Below the pieces are notes generated by a model. That model saw only the letters and a list, made by a program, of their open reading frames with translations, was not told the origin of the DNA and searched no databases. 64,000 nucleotides of DNA from Amborella trichopoda (taxonomy: Eukaryota; Streptophyta; Magnoliopsida; Amborellales; Amborellaceae): positions 2,993,036-3,057,035 of the forward strand of contig NW_006499364.1 of assembly GCF_000471905.2 (NCBI RefSeq). The letters are read 5' to 3'. Position 1 is the first letter of the stretch. Each line of letters starts with the position of its first letter. The position numbers and the translations under genes were made by a program. Of this stretch, positions 47,052 through 58,262 are shown one piece after another.

Positions 47052-47067
47052 TAGTGGAGTCGTCAGT
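47052..47067 (-). other. Primer-binding site of E6
   Basis: Minus strand CTGACGACTCCACTAG, next to the LTR end CCTACATCA at 47068. It has diverged from TTGGCGACTCCACTGG. Confidence 0.6.
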
Positions 47068-48228
47068 TGATGTAGGTGCGGTCTTGGTTTCCCTTCAGGG
47101 GACGGAGGCGGAAACCCTCACTCGAACAACTGCGGAGTCTAGATGCATGGAAGGCGTGCAGATCCTTCTGCTTGTGGATAGGAAGCTGACAGTGATTGAG
47201 ATTTTAGCGACTAGAGCGCTAACTCTCTTGCACCGCGTTAGGGGTTCGGGGATTAGACCAGGCAGATAGTCCTCTTAGAGAAATTACGAAGCCCTCTAGC
47301 TGTGTGTTGGCACAATTTGGACGGAGCCCTCTTCAGGTTCTCAATCTCTCTGCTCTTACTTTCATTATGCTATCGAGCTGGGATCCGAGTATCCCTCCTC
47401 CCCGGTCACTCTCTCAGGGGGTTGCTAACCGCTGAGGGAGGGGGCGTGGGGAAACCCAGGGGTCGAGGTTCACGGGTTTGCTCGCAGCAACGAGCTTGCA
47501 AGTAGGGGTGGGCTTCCATGCAGGCGAAGTCATGTGCGGAGGTGGAGGTGAGAGAGAGAGATAGAGAGAAAGAGAGAGAGAGAGAAAGAGAAATGGAGCG
47601 ACTTGTCTTAGGTGAGGTGGGGGTGACCCACGCGATCCGGGTGCCCACGGGACCGCACACTCAGGGGTATCCTCACTCTCTCAGAGTTTTCTCCATCCCC
47701 CTCTCTCATCTCCCACAGAGACTAAAGAATAACAAAGGCAAGCTAATAAGTGAAATCTAGCCTTGATTCTTCTCAGCTTTCAGGGGTAATAAAACTTGAA
47801 AATAAGGCATTGTGGAATCTCTCCCAAAAATAAAGGTTCTCTTACAAGTGAGATAAGCTTGCTTATATAGAGGATTCACCAAACAAGGGTGAACACTAAA
47901 AATTCAAGCTTAATTAGAATTAAACAAATTTAAAACAAATCCAAAAATTAGGCACAAATGACCAAAATGTCCCTGTGAACTTTTACCCGAGATCGTCCCT
48001 ACATGTAGGTTGCCTCGCCATGGGAAGACCTTGAAGTTGGTCTTGCAACTTGTGGCAGCTGTTCAGCTATTTCAGCAACATATCTTCATTCTTCCTTCGA
48101 TTGTGAGCATTTTGATGCCCTTCGATCGTATTGTGGTGGCCTCTTTCCCCGGGGTAGAAGTCCGATCATTTTTACGAACTTTGTCTGTCAATGCATCTTT
48201 GAGCTGCGTCTTTTTCATCTTCCTCTTT
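47068..48228 (-). mobile_element. LTR L8 of E6, 5' truncated
   Basis: It starts beside the PBS and has GA-rich sequence (47545-47595), TATA and part of U3, where the block with AATTAGAATTAAAC and CAAAATGTCCCTGTGAAC matches other LTRs in kind but not closely. It is a third LTR subfamily, GC-richer in U5. Near 48228 it stops inside the gag of E7. The 5' terminus is not seen. Confidence 0.65.
47863..47869 (-). promoter_or_regulatory. TATA box of LTR L8
   Basis: Minus strand TATATAA, preceded on that strand by CACCCTTGTTTGGTGAATCC, the variant of the usual CACCCATGTTTGG block. Confidence 0.55.
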
Positions 48229-49700
48229 GATGGTTATTGCATGGGAGGCTTCTGTTGCCTCGAATGCCTTCTTTAAATATTCAAGCTTTATCTGACCCTT
48301 CTCAATCAGTGCCTCGATAATATCTTTTAGTGTGTAGCAGTCATCTGTGAGATGATTAATCCTTCGATGGTAAGCACAATAATTCCCCAGAGTGTCGAGC
48401 CCAACTTGCTCAGGGAGCTTAGCTTCTGGAAGCTGAATCATATTTTGTTCCAATTATAACCGGTGCAATGCAGGGACCCATTCCTTCTCAAACGGGTAGC
48501 CTTTTTCTTATGCCTGGTGAAATAATCATCTCGAGTAAGATTCGCCAGTGGGGGTACTCGATTGTACAACTATTGTTGCTTGCCCACCTGTGGCATTATT
48601 CCCTTTAGAAAGGTCCAAAGTTTCAGAGGGAGCCTTCTTAGGATCAGTGAACGTGACGGCTGCACTGATTATTCCTTTTTGTTGGTTGCCCCAGGTGTTA
48701 GTTCAAGGGTTACCATTATCCCTATTGTTTCTTGAGCTTGCAGACGGTTGTCCTGACTCGCCGTGGTGGCATGATAGACTTTCTATGCCGACAGATTTAG
48801 AGATCAATTCTAACACGGAGATCGGATTAGAGGCCTTGACATGAGAGCGATCTCGGTTCTCATGTTCTACACGTAAATTTGGATTGCTTCCTTCTCGGGC
48901 ATATGATTAGGATGGTGAGCAACCAAATTTCTCCATTTTGATATAACTAGTCTACGGGCGCATCCTGGTCTTGAGTCAGGGAGAGAAGTTCGATGGTTTG
49001 AACGTCTCTCTCGACCTCATAGAAGCATTGATAGAACACTTTTTCCATTTCCTTTCATGTAAGTACTGAGTTTGGAGGGAATCGAGCATACCACTGAAAA
49101 GCTGGGCCATAAAGGGTTCCAACAAACTGACGGAGAAGAAGTCTTCCATGAGTCGTTGTTTCTCAACATGCTGCCTGGAAGTGGGCAATATGCTGGTTTT
49201 GGGACATGGTTTCGTTGAATAGAGGAAACTTCCCTTTCTTGTAATTTGAGGAAAATGAGACCTAGTCAGTGTATGAAGGGTACGGCCTTTTGTAAGGCAT
49301 CACACCCTGTATCCCTGGTTTTTTTCCTTTTTTTAGGCTACGGGTCACCATAGCATCAATGTCCGCCTGAGAGACGGGGTGAGGGAAAGAATTTCCTTGT
49401 GAGACAGAGGGCGAGGGCTGCCTTCGAGGAGCACCATCTGAGTGATGGGAATTAACATCGTGGTTAGCTGATTGTCATGTGGCATCTATACGATAGATCT
49501 TTTCCATCATCACGCACACTATATCCTCAAACGTGTTCACGCTCTCTTCCTATGCGTCACCAGGCTCGCTTACGACCATTACGTTGACTGTTTCTCTATG
49601 GAGGCCAGCGTTAGTTGCAATTGAGGGCATGCAAACTTTGATGGGTTGTGCGTGGTAGATCGATTAGTAGGGGGCCAACACGCCCTAACTAAACTCAACT
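48229..49700 (-). pseudogene. gag: gag of E7, truncated
   Basis: Minus-strand frame 48172-48453 has the first zinc knuckle CAYHRRINHLTDDC (48337-48378) followed by TLKDIIEALIEKGQIKLEYL, nearly the same as in E2. Upstream pieces show the core (HFQ, RLLLRQFVGTLYGPAFQWYA in shifting frames near 49075-49190) and the N-terminal part near 49560-49640. Sequence after EEDE is lost at the join with L8, taking the second knuckle and the protease with it. Confidence 0.75.
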
Positions 49701-51081
49701 TTTGTATGCCGATCACGTTAGGACCGGTTCTCGATGGTCTTGGGACCGTGGCTGCTGAGTGGCTGGGTCATGTTCTACGACACTAACCACAATGCAGGGC
49801 TCATGGAGCACTTCTTGGGGCTTCATTGTCTGAAGAGGGTAGAAGGGATTTAAGTGAAGAGGGTGGTCAGAACTGATTGTTCTGATTGACTTGATCAGTT
49901 CCTTAGTCAAAATTTACAGACCTCTTTCACGTTTAGCTTTGAGACTTTGATGGACCTCGCGTCGAAACTATGATCAGGACTGTGGCTGATCGGCTATTCT
50001 GGAATAAGAGAGAGCCATCTCCATCAGGTGCGACAAGGGATGAGGGTCAGGGAACTGGGGTCACCATGGGGCGGGGAGGATGAAGGACGCGATCTTCCAT
50101 CTGGTCTTTTCCCCGAGCTCTCTTGTGGGCTCCAGAGACACAACCAAAATAACACGGCTTGTTTAGAATGGTACTCTTGGGGAAGGTCTTCGAATACTAA
50201 GGCTGAAGATGCTTGCTTGAAGAAGTAAGAGCAGGCAAGAGCAGGGTTGACTCATGAGGAAGCCTGAGTCGAGGGCAAGGGGCTATCTGTGACGGCGAAA
50301 GGTCACCCCGGGCTCGAGCAAGTGGTCTGGCCTTAGGAGGATGAGAACTACGAGTAGGAGTTTGTAAGAGAACAGGCAGAGGCCTACCCCTCACAGGGTG
50401 CGCTTGTGTGTGCAAAGTAGGAGGATGAGGAGGTCGTCTCCTGTGTACTCAGGTTAGCGTAGCAATGACGTTGCCCCAAGCGGTGGGATGCATATGAATA
50501 GCGTGCGTAGGACCTGACCTTGGAAGATTCAATCCTGAACACGGACTCGAGGCAATGAAAGAGTTGCTTCAAGGTGTGACTCTAGTGGGTAACCCACGAG
50601 CCTTGTGGTGTGTGTAAGAGGTGGAGGCCACAGAGCCTCTGTATCTATGTGTCAAGACCCTAGGGATAGAGACTCATGGTGGTGCAAGAATGTGAGGGGT
50701 AGCGTTGTGGCGACCCACAGAAGCAATGACAACTTGCTTGCTTTTTACAGAAAGGGACTGTGCAGCTTTCCGACAAACTTCGAGAATACGACCGGCAAGT
50801 GACTTGACAGTGGCTGGGTGCATGCAATGTGTTGCACTAGAAGTGCTATCGATGCAAGGTGCCTTGCTGGAGTTTCCACCAGAGCGAGGAGATGGGGAGT
50901 GAGGGACTTTTAAGTCCCACCTCACACCTGTTCTGGTAAAGACCTAGGAGCTAGACAAGGGGTCTTTGCTCAAAATGATGGTTGGGAATGAAGTTGAATG
51001 AACTTGTTCCCTAGGGACACTCGTGAATGCAGGGATAAAAATCCCTGATCCGGTCCATGGGTTACAGAACCTGCAAGCCAT
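49701..51081 (-). pseudogene. Leader ORF1 of E7, broken
   Basis: The ATG (51079-51081, minus strand) is 93 bases past the PBS and starts MVCRFCNP. The block 50674-50925 reads MRWDLKVPHSPSPRSGGNSS, HPATVKSLAGRILEVCRKAA and SKQVVIASVG, the best-kept copy of the middle part. The block 50197-50415 reads HTQAHPVRGRPLPVLLQTPT, closely matching E2 (6764-7249). The last part (49713-49910: NPFYPLQTMKPQEV, PRSQDHREPVLT) is conserved in E4 and E5. Frameshifts separate the blocks. Confidence 0.5.
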
Positions 51082-51153
51082 AAGTGAACTGTAAAAATAC
51101 AAAATAAAGGGTCAAACTTAGCCAAACAAGTACGATCCGACTAAGGGGTAGTA

Positions 51154-51174
51154 AGTCCCTAGGGGAGTCGCCAA
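51154..51174 (-). other. Primer-binding site of E7
   Basis: Minus strand TTGGCGACTCCCCTAGGGAC, three bases from the LTR end. Confidence 0.75.
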
Positions 51175-51949
51175 TCCAGTTAGGTACCTAGATCTAGCCC
51201 TTCGGATCTGGATGATTGGTCGGCACGAGTATCGAGTTTCAGAGGAGTCCCTGGACTTTTGATATCACTCTCTCGGGAACCTCATTGGAGAACAAGGGTA
51301 GGTATTACCAACTGTTGAGAGAGGAATTTTTTAGACTTACTCTTGTGGACACCCTCTTAGAGCACGATGAAAGCCCCTCAGTAATAAAACTGGTTTGAAA
51401 TCACCTCTCTTGGCTTGTATTCTCCTATTTTCTGTAATCACACATATATGGCAAAGGTTATAAGACAAGTGGGTCAGTGGACCTCACTTGGCCTTTTGGG
51501 TGAACATACACAGGTGTGCACATTCAAAACAAGGAAAGAATGAGAGAATAAAGATGGGGGAAATAAGAATTTGACCAGGCAGGGTGATCAACACCGTGAC
51601 TAAGCTGGTGAGTAATTGACATGACGTGATAGTAAAACAGGCTCGGTAACTGAGACTAACTCAACACGATTACTATTAGATGCCAATACCGATAATGAAA
51701 AGATAGACACGATGGTTAGTTTGTCGTGGCAATAAAGCGGGCACAATATTTCTGATACAACAACATTACGGCTAGACGATAAGACTACCATAAGAGGCTA
51801 ATCTCAGCCCTTCTTAATCAAACGAAAGGATAGCAAAAAGAATGAAACTCATAAAGAAAGAGTAAGAAGTAAGAGAATAAGAAAGAGAAGATAAAGAAAG
51901 AGAGGAAGAGAAAGAAGGAGAAGAGTGTGAGAGAAGAAAGAAGGAAGGA

Positions 51950-52860
51950 GAAAAGACGGTGAAAGACACAATCGACGCTAAGCATCATTGGCTGAGTTGG
52001 AAAGAGAAGAGAGAAACAGACACAGTCGGTGCTAGGCTTCGTCGGCTATGTTAAAGAAGTGACGAGAGAGAAGACAGAGTTGGTGCTCGAAATCGCCAGT
52101 TGAGTTGGCAACAAAAGAGAGAAAAAGGACACAGTTGGCGTTAGGCTTTGTCGACTGTGTTTAAGAAGAGAGGAGAGAGAAGACACAGTCGGCACTGGGC
52201 ATCCCCGGTTAGGTTGGAATGAGAAGAGAGAGAAGATGCAGTTGACGCTAGGCTTCACCAACTATTTTAGACAGAGAAAAGAGAGAAGATGCAGTCGGTG
52301 CTAAGCTTCACCGACTGGTTTAGATAGAGAAGAGAGAGAAGATGTAGTTGGCGCTAAGCTTCACCGACTATTTTAGATAAATTGGAGAGGGAAGATGCAG
52401 TTGGCACTAGGCTTTGCCAACTATTTTAGACAGAGAAGAGAGAAGATGCAATCGACGCTAGGCTTCACCGACTGTTTTAGACAGAGAAGGAAGAGAAGAT
52501 GCAGTCGGCGCTAGGCTTCACCGACTGTTTTAGATAGATAAGAGAGAGACGACACAGTCCGCATTAGGTTTCACCGAATGTTTTAGACAGAGAAGAGAAA
52601 GAAGATGCAGTCGACGCTAGGCTTCATCGACTCTTTTAGACAGAGAAGAGAGAGAACATGCAGGCGGTGTTACACTTCACCAATTATTTTAGACATAAAA
52701 GAGAGAGAAGATGTAGTCGACACTAGGCATTGCAGATTATTTTAAACAGAGAAGAGAGAGAAGATGCAGTCAGCGCTAGGCTTCATCGACTATTTTAACT
52801 AGAGAAGAGAGAAGAAAAAGGGCACAGTCGGTGCTAGCATCACCGACTGTGTTTAGAAGA
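51950..52860 (-). repeat. Hairpin minisatellite in L7
   Basis: About seventeen units of 50-56 bases repeat GCAGTCGGCGCTAGGCTTCA then CCGACTGTTTTAGACAGAG. Each core is an inverted repeat with an 8-base loop. Perfect stems are AGTCGGTG/CACCGACT (52293-52316), AGTTGGCA/TGCCAACT (52399-52422), AGTCGA/TCGACT (52609-52632) and the 11-base CACAGTCGGTG/CACCGACTGTG (52823-52851). Arms differ between units but stay paired. Confidence 0.8.
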
Positions 52861-53357
52861 AGAGCAAGGAGAGAGATAAATATGAGAAGAAGAGAGAGAT
52901 ATGAGAAAGACGAGAGAAAAGGAGATAGAGGTGAGAAAGAGAAGAGAGAAAGATAGATAGATATGAGCAAGAGGAGAGAGAAAAGGTGAGATAAAGATGA
53001 GAAAAAGGAGAGAGAAACAGAGATAAAGATGAGCAAGAGGAGAGAGAAATGAGAAAAGAGGGGAAGAGAAAGAAAGGGGAGAGGAGAGAGAAAGAGAGAT
53101 AGAGATGAGAAAGAGGAGACATAAATGAGAAAATAGGGGAAGAGAAAGAAAGGGGAGAGGAGAGAGAAAGAGGGAGGAGAGAGAAAGAGGGAAGGAGAGA
53201 GAAATAAGGGAGTAGAGAGAAAATTACCTTACCGAAGGGTGCCAACCATTTTCTTCTATCTTCTCTCTCTCTCTTCAACGAGATTAAGCAAAAATGAAGT
53301 CTTTATTGATTGATTGAAGAAATGAATCCAAGGTCTTTTACAATTTGACTTTGCATG

Positions 53358-53365
53358 CTTATATA
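53358..53365 (-). promoter_or_regulatory. TATA box of LTR L7
   Basis: Minus strand TATATAAG after the CACCCATGTTTAGG block. Confidence 0.65.
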
Positions 53366-54665
53366 GAATTCGACCTAAACATGGGTGGATGCCCAAAAAA
53401 TACCTAGAATTGAATATAATTACAATTTAATTGAATTAAAAGAAATTATAAAAATGGGTGTAAAAGGACTGCTTTGCCCTTGCTTAACAATATGTGGAAT
53501 TCCAAAACAGTCCCTTTTACAGCTCGAGAACTTGTGTGATCTTCCATGACTGATCTGAAGTTGTTCTGATGCCCGTTTGATCGAAAGATGATTATTTTCT
53601 TGTAGCGTTTGGCATGGCGATCGATTTGATACCAACATGAATGTATTTAAGCTATGATCATAACACTTGAATTTTGGATGAAAATTTTGGATCAATAGTG
53701 TGCTTATTCCTTGATGTTTTTCTTCCATTTCTTCCATGAATCATACTGAGAATGTTGTCATGATCACATTGCAACAAGCGTAACTCGATTTTGTGTACGG
53801 ATAAAGATTTTGTCATCTTGAGGTTTTGGCCTGAATCCTCAATTCCAGTAGCTGAAATTTAAAGCAGTTTTGATGCCTCTGTGTGTGAAATCCAACCGTT
53901 CATTGTATGCAATGTTCAGACTAAGGATGACCACGGACCTCACACACATAATGCAATTAGTTTCATATCGATCGAGTATACGAGCGTCGTGATTTGGCCG
54001 CTAGAGTGGGGCACGCTGCTACTAAATTTTCTCTAACGTTTCTTCACAGATCAGCAACGTCCCTCTATTTTTTCACCTTGCTCGAGCATCATCATGAGGC
54101 TTACCACATATAGAATCGCTAGTTTTGATGAGCTGAACGGGCTCACAAAGTTTGAGCACAATCTGACTTTGAAAGAATAAGATATGGGCCAAGAAAGTCA
54201 CTGCCCGTGACTATAAAAATCGCCATCTCTAATGGTGTTTTGGTGTAAGGTGGCCTCACGGGAATAGTGTGCAGCCCACCCCTTTTTGGTATTTTACACA
54301 TAACTTTGCCTCGTAGTGCTTGATTAAGCAGAAACTTGACGCAATAGGGTTTTCGATCGTGTGAGATCCAATGATGGTGGTCCCATAGCAATTTGATGCA
54401 CCAAAAATATTGTTTTAGTTACGGGGTCCACTTTAGGGTGCTGAGGCAAACTTTTTCGAAATTGTTTATTTGTGTTCATTACATTAGACATGTCTGATCA
54501 TGATGAAGCTTGAAAAATGGGCTTTTAGAGTACTGATGAAGATCTTGACCAGTTCTGGAGCCGTTTTGAGACTGTCAAAATTTTCACTATTTTGTAGGCT
54601 TTATTTGACCTGCTTCCTCTTTATTCCGCATCAGGGACCAAGGTACTGAAAAATGCGTTCAAACA

Positions 54666-55425
54666 CCTATAGTAGTATGGCCCCCAGAGAATTCTAAGAA
54701 GTCTTCCTTTGGTATTCTTTCATCATGAGGATCTGATTGTAACCAGAGAAACCGTTCATGAAGGATTGCATCTGGTGTCCAGTCGTGCTGTTTACTAGGG
54801 CAGAGAGGAAAGTCATCCTTAGGACATGCTTTGTTTAGATCCCTATAGTTGACATAAACTCTTATTCTTCCATATTTCTTAGGTACTACCAATATATCGG
54901 CTAACCAATCTGGATAGTCCGTAGGTAACAGGAAATTTACCTTCAAAAGCTTATCAATCTCTTCTTTTATTTTCTGCTCCAAGTGAGGCTTTTGTTGTTG
55001 TAGCTTTTGATTCAGAGCCATTGTCCCTTCTTGGAATACAATATGGTGTTGTACTAATTCAATATTTAGGCAAGGCATATCATCATAAGACCAGGCAAAG
55101 ATGTCTTTATATTCTTTTAAGAGGGAGATCATCTTGCCTTGCTCTTCTTGTGATAAAGAGATTCCTATTTTTGTATATTTTGGATTACCCTCAGTTCCTA
55201 AGTTGATGTCTAAGGTTTCCTCAATAATAGTAATATGGCTACCATCGAATCTTATCTTAAACTACTCAGCTTGGAACATGAGTTTCTCAAATGGAGGTTC
55301 TTCATCCATTTCAAAATTTTCATTGCCAGGAGAGTTTTCATTTTGTTTTTTATTTTCTTTCTTGACTTGACCCGAGCTTTCGTTGGGTTTGTAAAGAGTC
55401 TTGACTGAATTTTCTACAATGTGAA
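54666..55425 (-). pseudogene. RT fragment E8, cut by L7 and L11
   Basis: Minus strand: an acidic linker (KENKKQNENSPGNENFEMD), INLGTEGNPKYTKIGISLS, then MISLLKEYKDIFAWSYDDMP (55132 down), VPKKYGRIRVYVNYRDLNKA and CPKDDFPL. A frameshift follows; in the next frame LVNSTTGHQMQSFMNGFSGY carries Asn where the catalytic Asp of MDGFSGY belongs. A TAG replaces a Trp codon upstream (MFQAE-x-FKIRF). The sequence ends where L7 was inserted. It resembles Tat-type RT but differs clearly from that of E6, so it is another family. Confidence 0.85.
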
Positions 55426-56720
55426 TGGTTGGGCCTCGATCTCATTGGGCCTGATGACTGCGTGGGGAACTGAATGTGTGGGTTCGACTCAAGATCGCCC
55501 TATAAGGAATCATGGTGCATGAGGTGCACATACGGATAAGTACCAACTAATGAGAGAAGATTATGGGGTGTGAGGTGCGACCTGCCTCACAATGTGTTCG
55601 TGACATGATCGGGCATTTTGCGGGCGCCCTCTTAGATCATGGTGGAAAGCCCCCTAGCCTGAGGCTGGTTCAGCTTTAGCTCCCTTGCTTGATCTCTTGC
55701 TCATGAATACACACGCATAAGATTGGAAGACAAGTGAGTCAAAAGAACCTAACTTGTCGTTAGATGAGTATATATGTAAAAGGTGGGGTGTAGGGATGAC
55801 AAGAGACTATTTGTCAATTCGATAGCTTTTCGGCGCCTTCTCGATAAACAATCTTATGTAAATATATAAATAAATAAAAATATTTCTTGAAGATGATTTA
55901 TGTAATCAAGAGAGGGATAACATGATGGTGGGGGAGATATAATAAGAGTCAGGGAAGTAGAGAGTTGACGGGAGAAGAGGGAGGAGCTTAGTAGAGATGG
56001 AAAGAGAAAGAGCGTAAGAAGAGGTAGAGAAAAAGAAGAGAACGATAGAGAGAAGTGAGAAGAGAAGAAGGAAAGAGTAGGTGAAAGAGGGTGAGGAACC
56101 GAGAGATGGAGAGAGAATGAGTGAGAGAGCGATCGAGAGAGAGAGGATGAGCAAGAGAGAAGGAGAGAGCAAGAGAAAGGGAGGAAAGAGAGAGCAAGAG
56201 AAAGGGAGATCGAGAGAGGGAGAGAGGGTAAGAGAGAAAGAGAGAGAGACCGAGAGAGAGTGAGCAAGAGAGAGAGTGAAAGAAAGAGGATGAGCATAAG
56301 AGATCGAGTGGAGAGGGAAGGTAAGAGAGAGACTAAAAGAAAGAGAGAGGGTAAGAGAGAGTGGGAGAGAGACAGAGAGAGAGTGAGTAAGAGAGACAGA
56401 GAGAGAGAGAATGAGCAAGAGAGAGCACGAGAAAGAAAGAGAGAGAAAAAGAGGTGGGCCGGCAGCTTAGCCACCGACACAATTGTGCAGGGGAAAAGAA
56501 AAAGAGAAAGATAGAGAATAAGAGAGAATGAGAGATCGGTCGGTGGCCCGATTGCATGGGGGAAGAGAGAGGAGAGAGAGAAGAAGAAGAGAGAAAGAGA
56601 GCTGGGTCGACGACATAGCCGCTGAGCCGATTCCATGGGGGGAGAAAGAGAGAGAGAGAGAAGAAGAAGAAGAGAGAAAGAGAGGTGGGCTGACTGCATA
56701 GCGCGATTGCATGGGGGGAT

Positions 56721-56755
<35 letters not shown>

Positions 56756-56891
56756 AGAAGAGAGAAAGAAGGTGGGCCGGCGACTACTACGTGAGAGGGA
56801 GAGGAAGAAGAGAGAGAGAGAGAGAGAAGAGAGAGAGAAGAAAAGAAATGAGAGAGGAGAAGAGAGAGAGAGAAGAGAGAAGAGAGAGAGA
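55426..56891 (-). mobile_element. LTR fragment L11, 3' part
   Basis: It begins exactly at an LTR end (plus strand TGGTTGGGCCTCGATCTC) inside the E8 linker. The U5 block GGGCGCCCTCTTAGATCATG (55624) is conserved. From 55910 the plus strand is almost only A and G; 56450-56790 has four imperfect units with GTGGGCCGGCGACATAGCCG and GATTGCATGGGGG. It runs into the assembly gap, so the U3 side is missing. The long frame 55854-56699 comes from the purine/pyrimidine composition. Confidence 0.75.
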
Positions 56892-56911
56892 NNNNNNNNN
56901 NNNNNNNNNNN
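56892..56911. other. Assembly gap of 20 N
   Basis: A run of exactly 20 N within GA-rich sequence. The true length is unknown, and the two flanks differ totally in composition. Confidence 0.95.
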
Positions 56912-57010
56912 AACTAAATTTAACTTATATATTACTACTTAACTAAACGTTTACTACTTACTAAATACTTTTTACTTAAGTACTATTACTACTAACTAAA
57001 TAACTATAGA

Positions 57011-57043
<33 letters not shown>
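56912..57043. repeat. AT-rich stretch and (TA)n microsatellite
   Basis: The first 100 bases are made of TTACTACTTAACTAAA-like pieces; 57012-57043 is a pure TA run of about 16 units. Confidence 0.85.
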
Positions 57044-57045
<2 letters not shown>

Positions 57046-58262
57046 ACTTTAATAAACAAAAGTTACAAAGGTGAATTTATCCATCACTACAAACTTCTTC
57101 CAAACTACTCCTATTGTACATACTAATAATACGGTTGCGTTTACTAAAAAAACAAAATTCACAGTAGCTAGATGAGTTTGGCTACTCAGTAAGTGACCAT
57201 CATTATCCTTAAAAATCATGGTTGAAAAGTGTAAATATTTTTTAAAAGAATGCATAATATGAGGAAGAGCATATATGGAGAACAGTTTCAAATTCAGAAA
57301 CACACAATTTAACGTAATTCAGAAGCTTTGAATACATATTGAACCAGTCCAAGAAAGTGCATATATAATTCCTTTTAACAGAAATGCTCAGTTTAACATG
57401 ATACAAAGGATTTCACAAAGTACTCTACTGGCTTCCCAAGTAGGTCGTCCATATACCACACCAATGTCTTGGATGGGTCCACTTAATCCCTATCGACGTA
57501 CCGGATAGGTCCACTCATATCTCACCGGGTACTAGATGAGTCCACTTATTCCCTGAAACTGACGTCTTGGGTAGATTATAATTCTCTATTTGATGCTGCA
57601 TAAGAGCAACGTATTTTCTAAGGTTCTATGAATTCCTTTGATGTTAGCTTTTAATAAGTATGACTTAGAGTGTATTTCTCTTCTGATTTCTTAAGAGTTC
57701 TAAACCTATTATTTTGATACTGAACTAACTTCTTAAGTAGAAGTCATACCCATCGAGTCAATCAAATCCTGATGTGTAGAACCTCTACCATCACAATCAG
57801 AAGAGAGGCACCATCACCAGGTGAATCCATTGGATATTGCCTCACACATGCACACAACCCCAGCACGCTTTGGGGCTTTTAATAGGCATTGGCCTTGCAA
57901 GGCACGACCCTCTCATTTGCCCTTATAGAGAGAGAGTGGTACACTTACCAAGGGGTCCCAATGAGTAGTGCCTCAAATAAGTTTTGGGTTTTCAACCTCC
58001 CAAACATATACACTCCTAACTCTCTTCTTATCATAGAGAGTAAGGGTAAATCACAACTCTCGGCACAATTATTTCATCAAATCATAACAGAAGCATGTAT
58101 CCATGTATACATATCTTATCAAAAGCATGTTACCATGCATCAATCATTTAACAAAAGCAAGTCACTATGCACACATATCTTTCCAAAAGCATGTCTCACA
58201 TGTAATCATAAGAAACATCAATGTGTCTATTCTATATATATAATCACAAGGGACATCATGAT
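57044..58262. other. Unclassified AT-richer DNA
   Basis: No gene or Tat-type element is recognised. 57460-57580 repeats a GGGTCCACT/GAGTCCACTTATTCCC motif; 58080-58210 repeats a loose ATATCTT-CCAAAAGCATG motif. Such sequence is often found near the LTRs of other plant retroelements (for example Tekay-like chromoviruses), but I cannot confirm this. Confidence 0.35.

Larger units (their letters stand above)
51177..54665 (-). mobile_element. Complete 5' LTR L7 of E7
   Basis: A 3489-base subfamily A LTR. Minus strand begins TGTTTGAACGCATTTTTCAG (54665) and ends CTAACTG beside the PBS, with the final CA mutated. U3 is about 1.3 kb and R/U5 about 2.1 kb, enlarged by the minisatellite and a purine-rich run (52855-53220). 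It sits inside an RT gene (E8), so this was a clean insertion at 54665/54666. Confidence 0.9.

Noticed and set aside
55854..56699. Minus-strand frame of 281 codons, Ser/Leu-rich
   Set aside because: It is the complement of an AG-rich run in an LTR; low complexity only.
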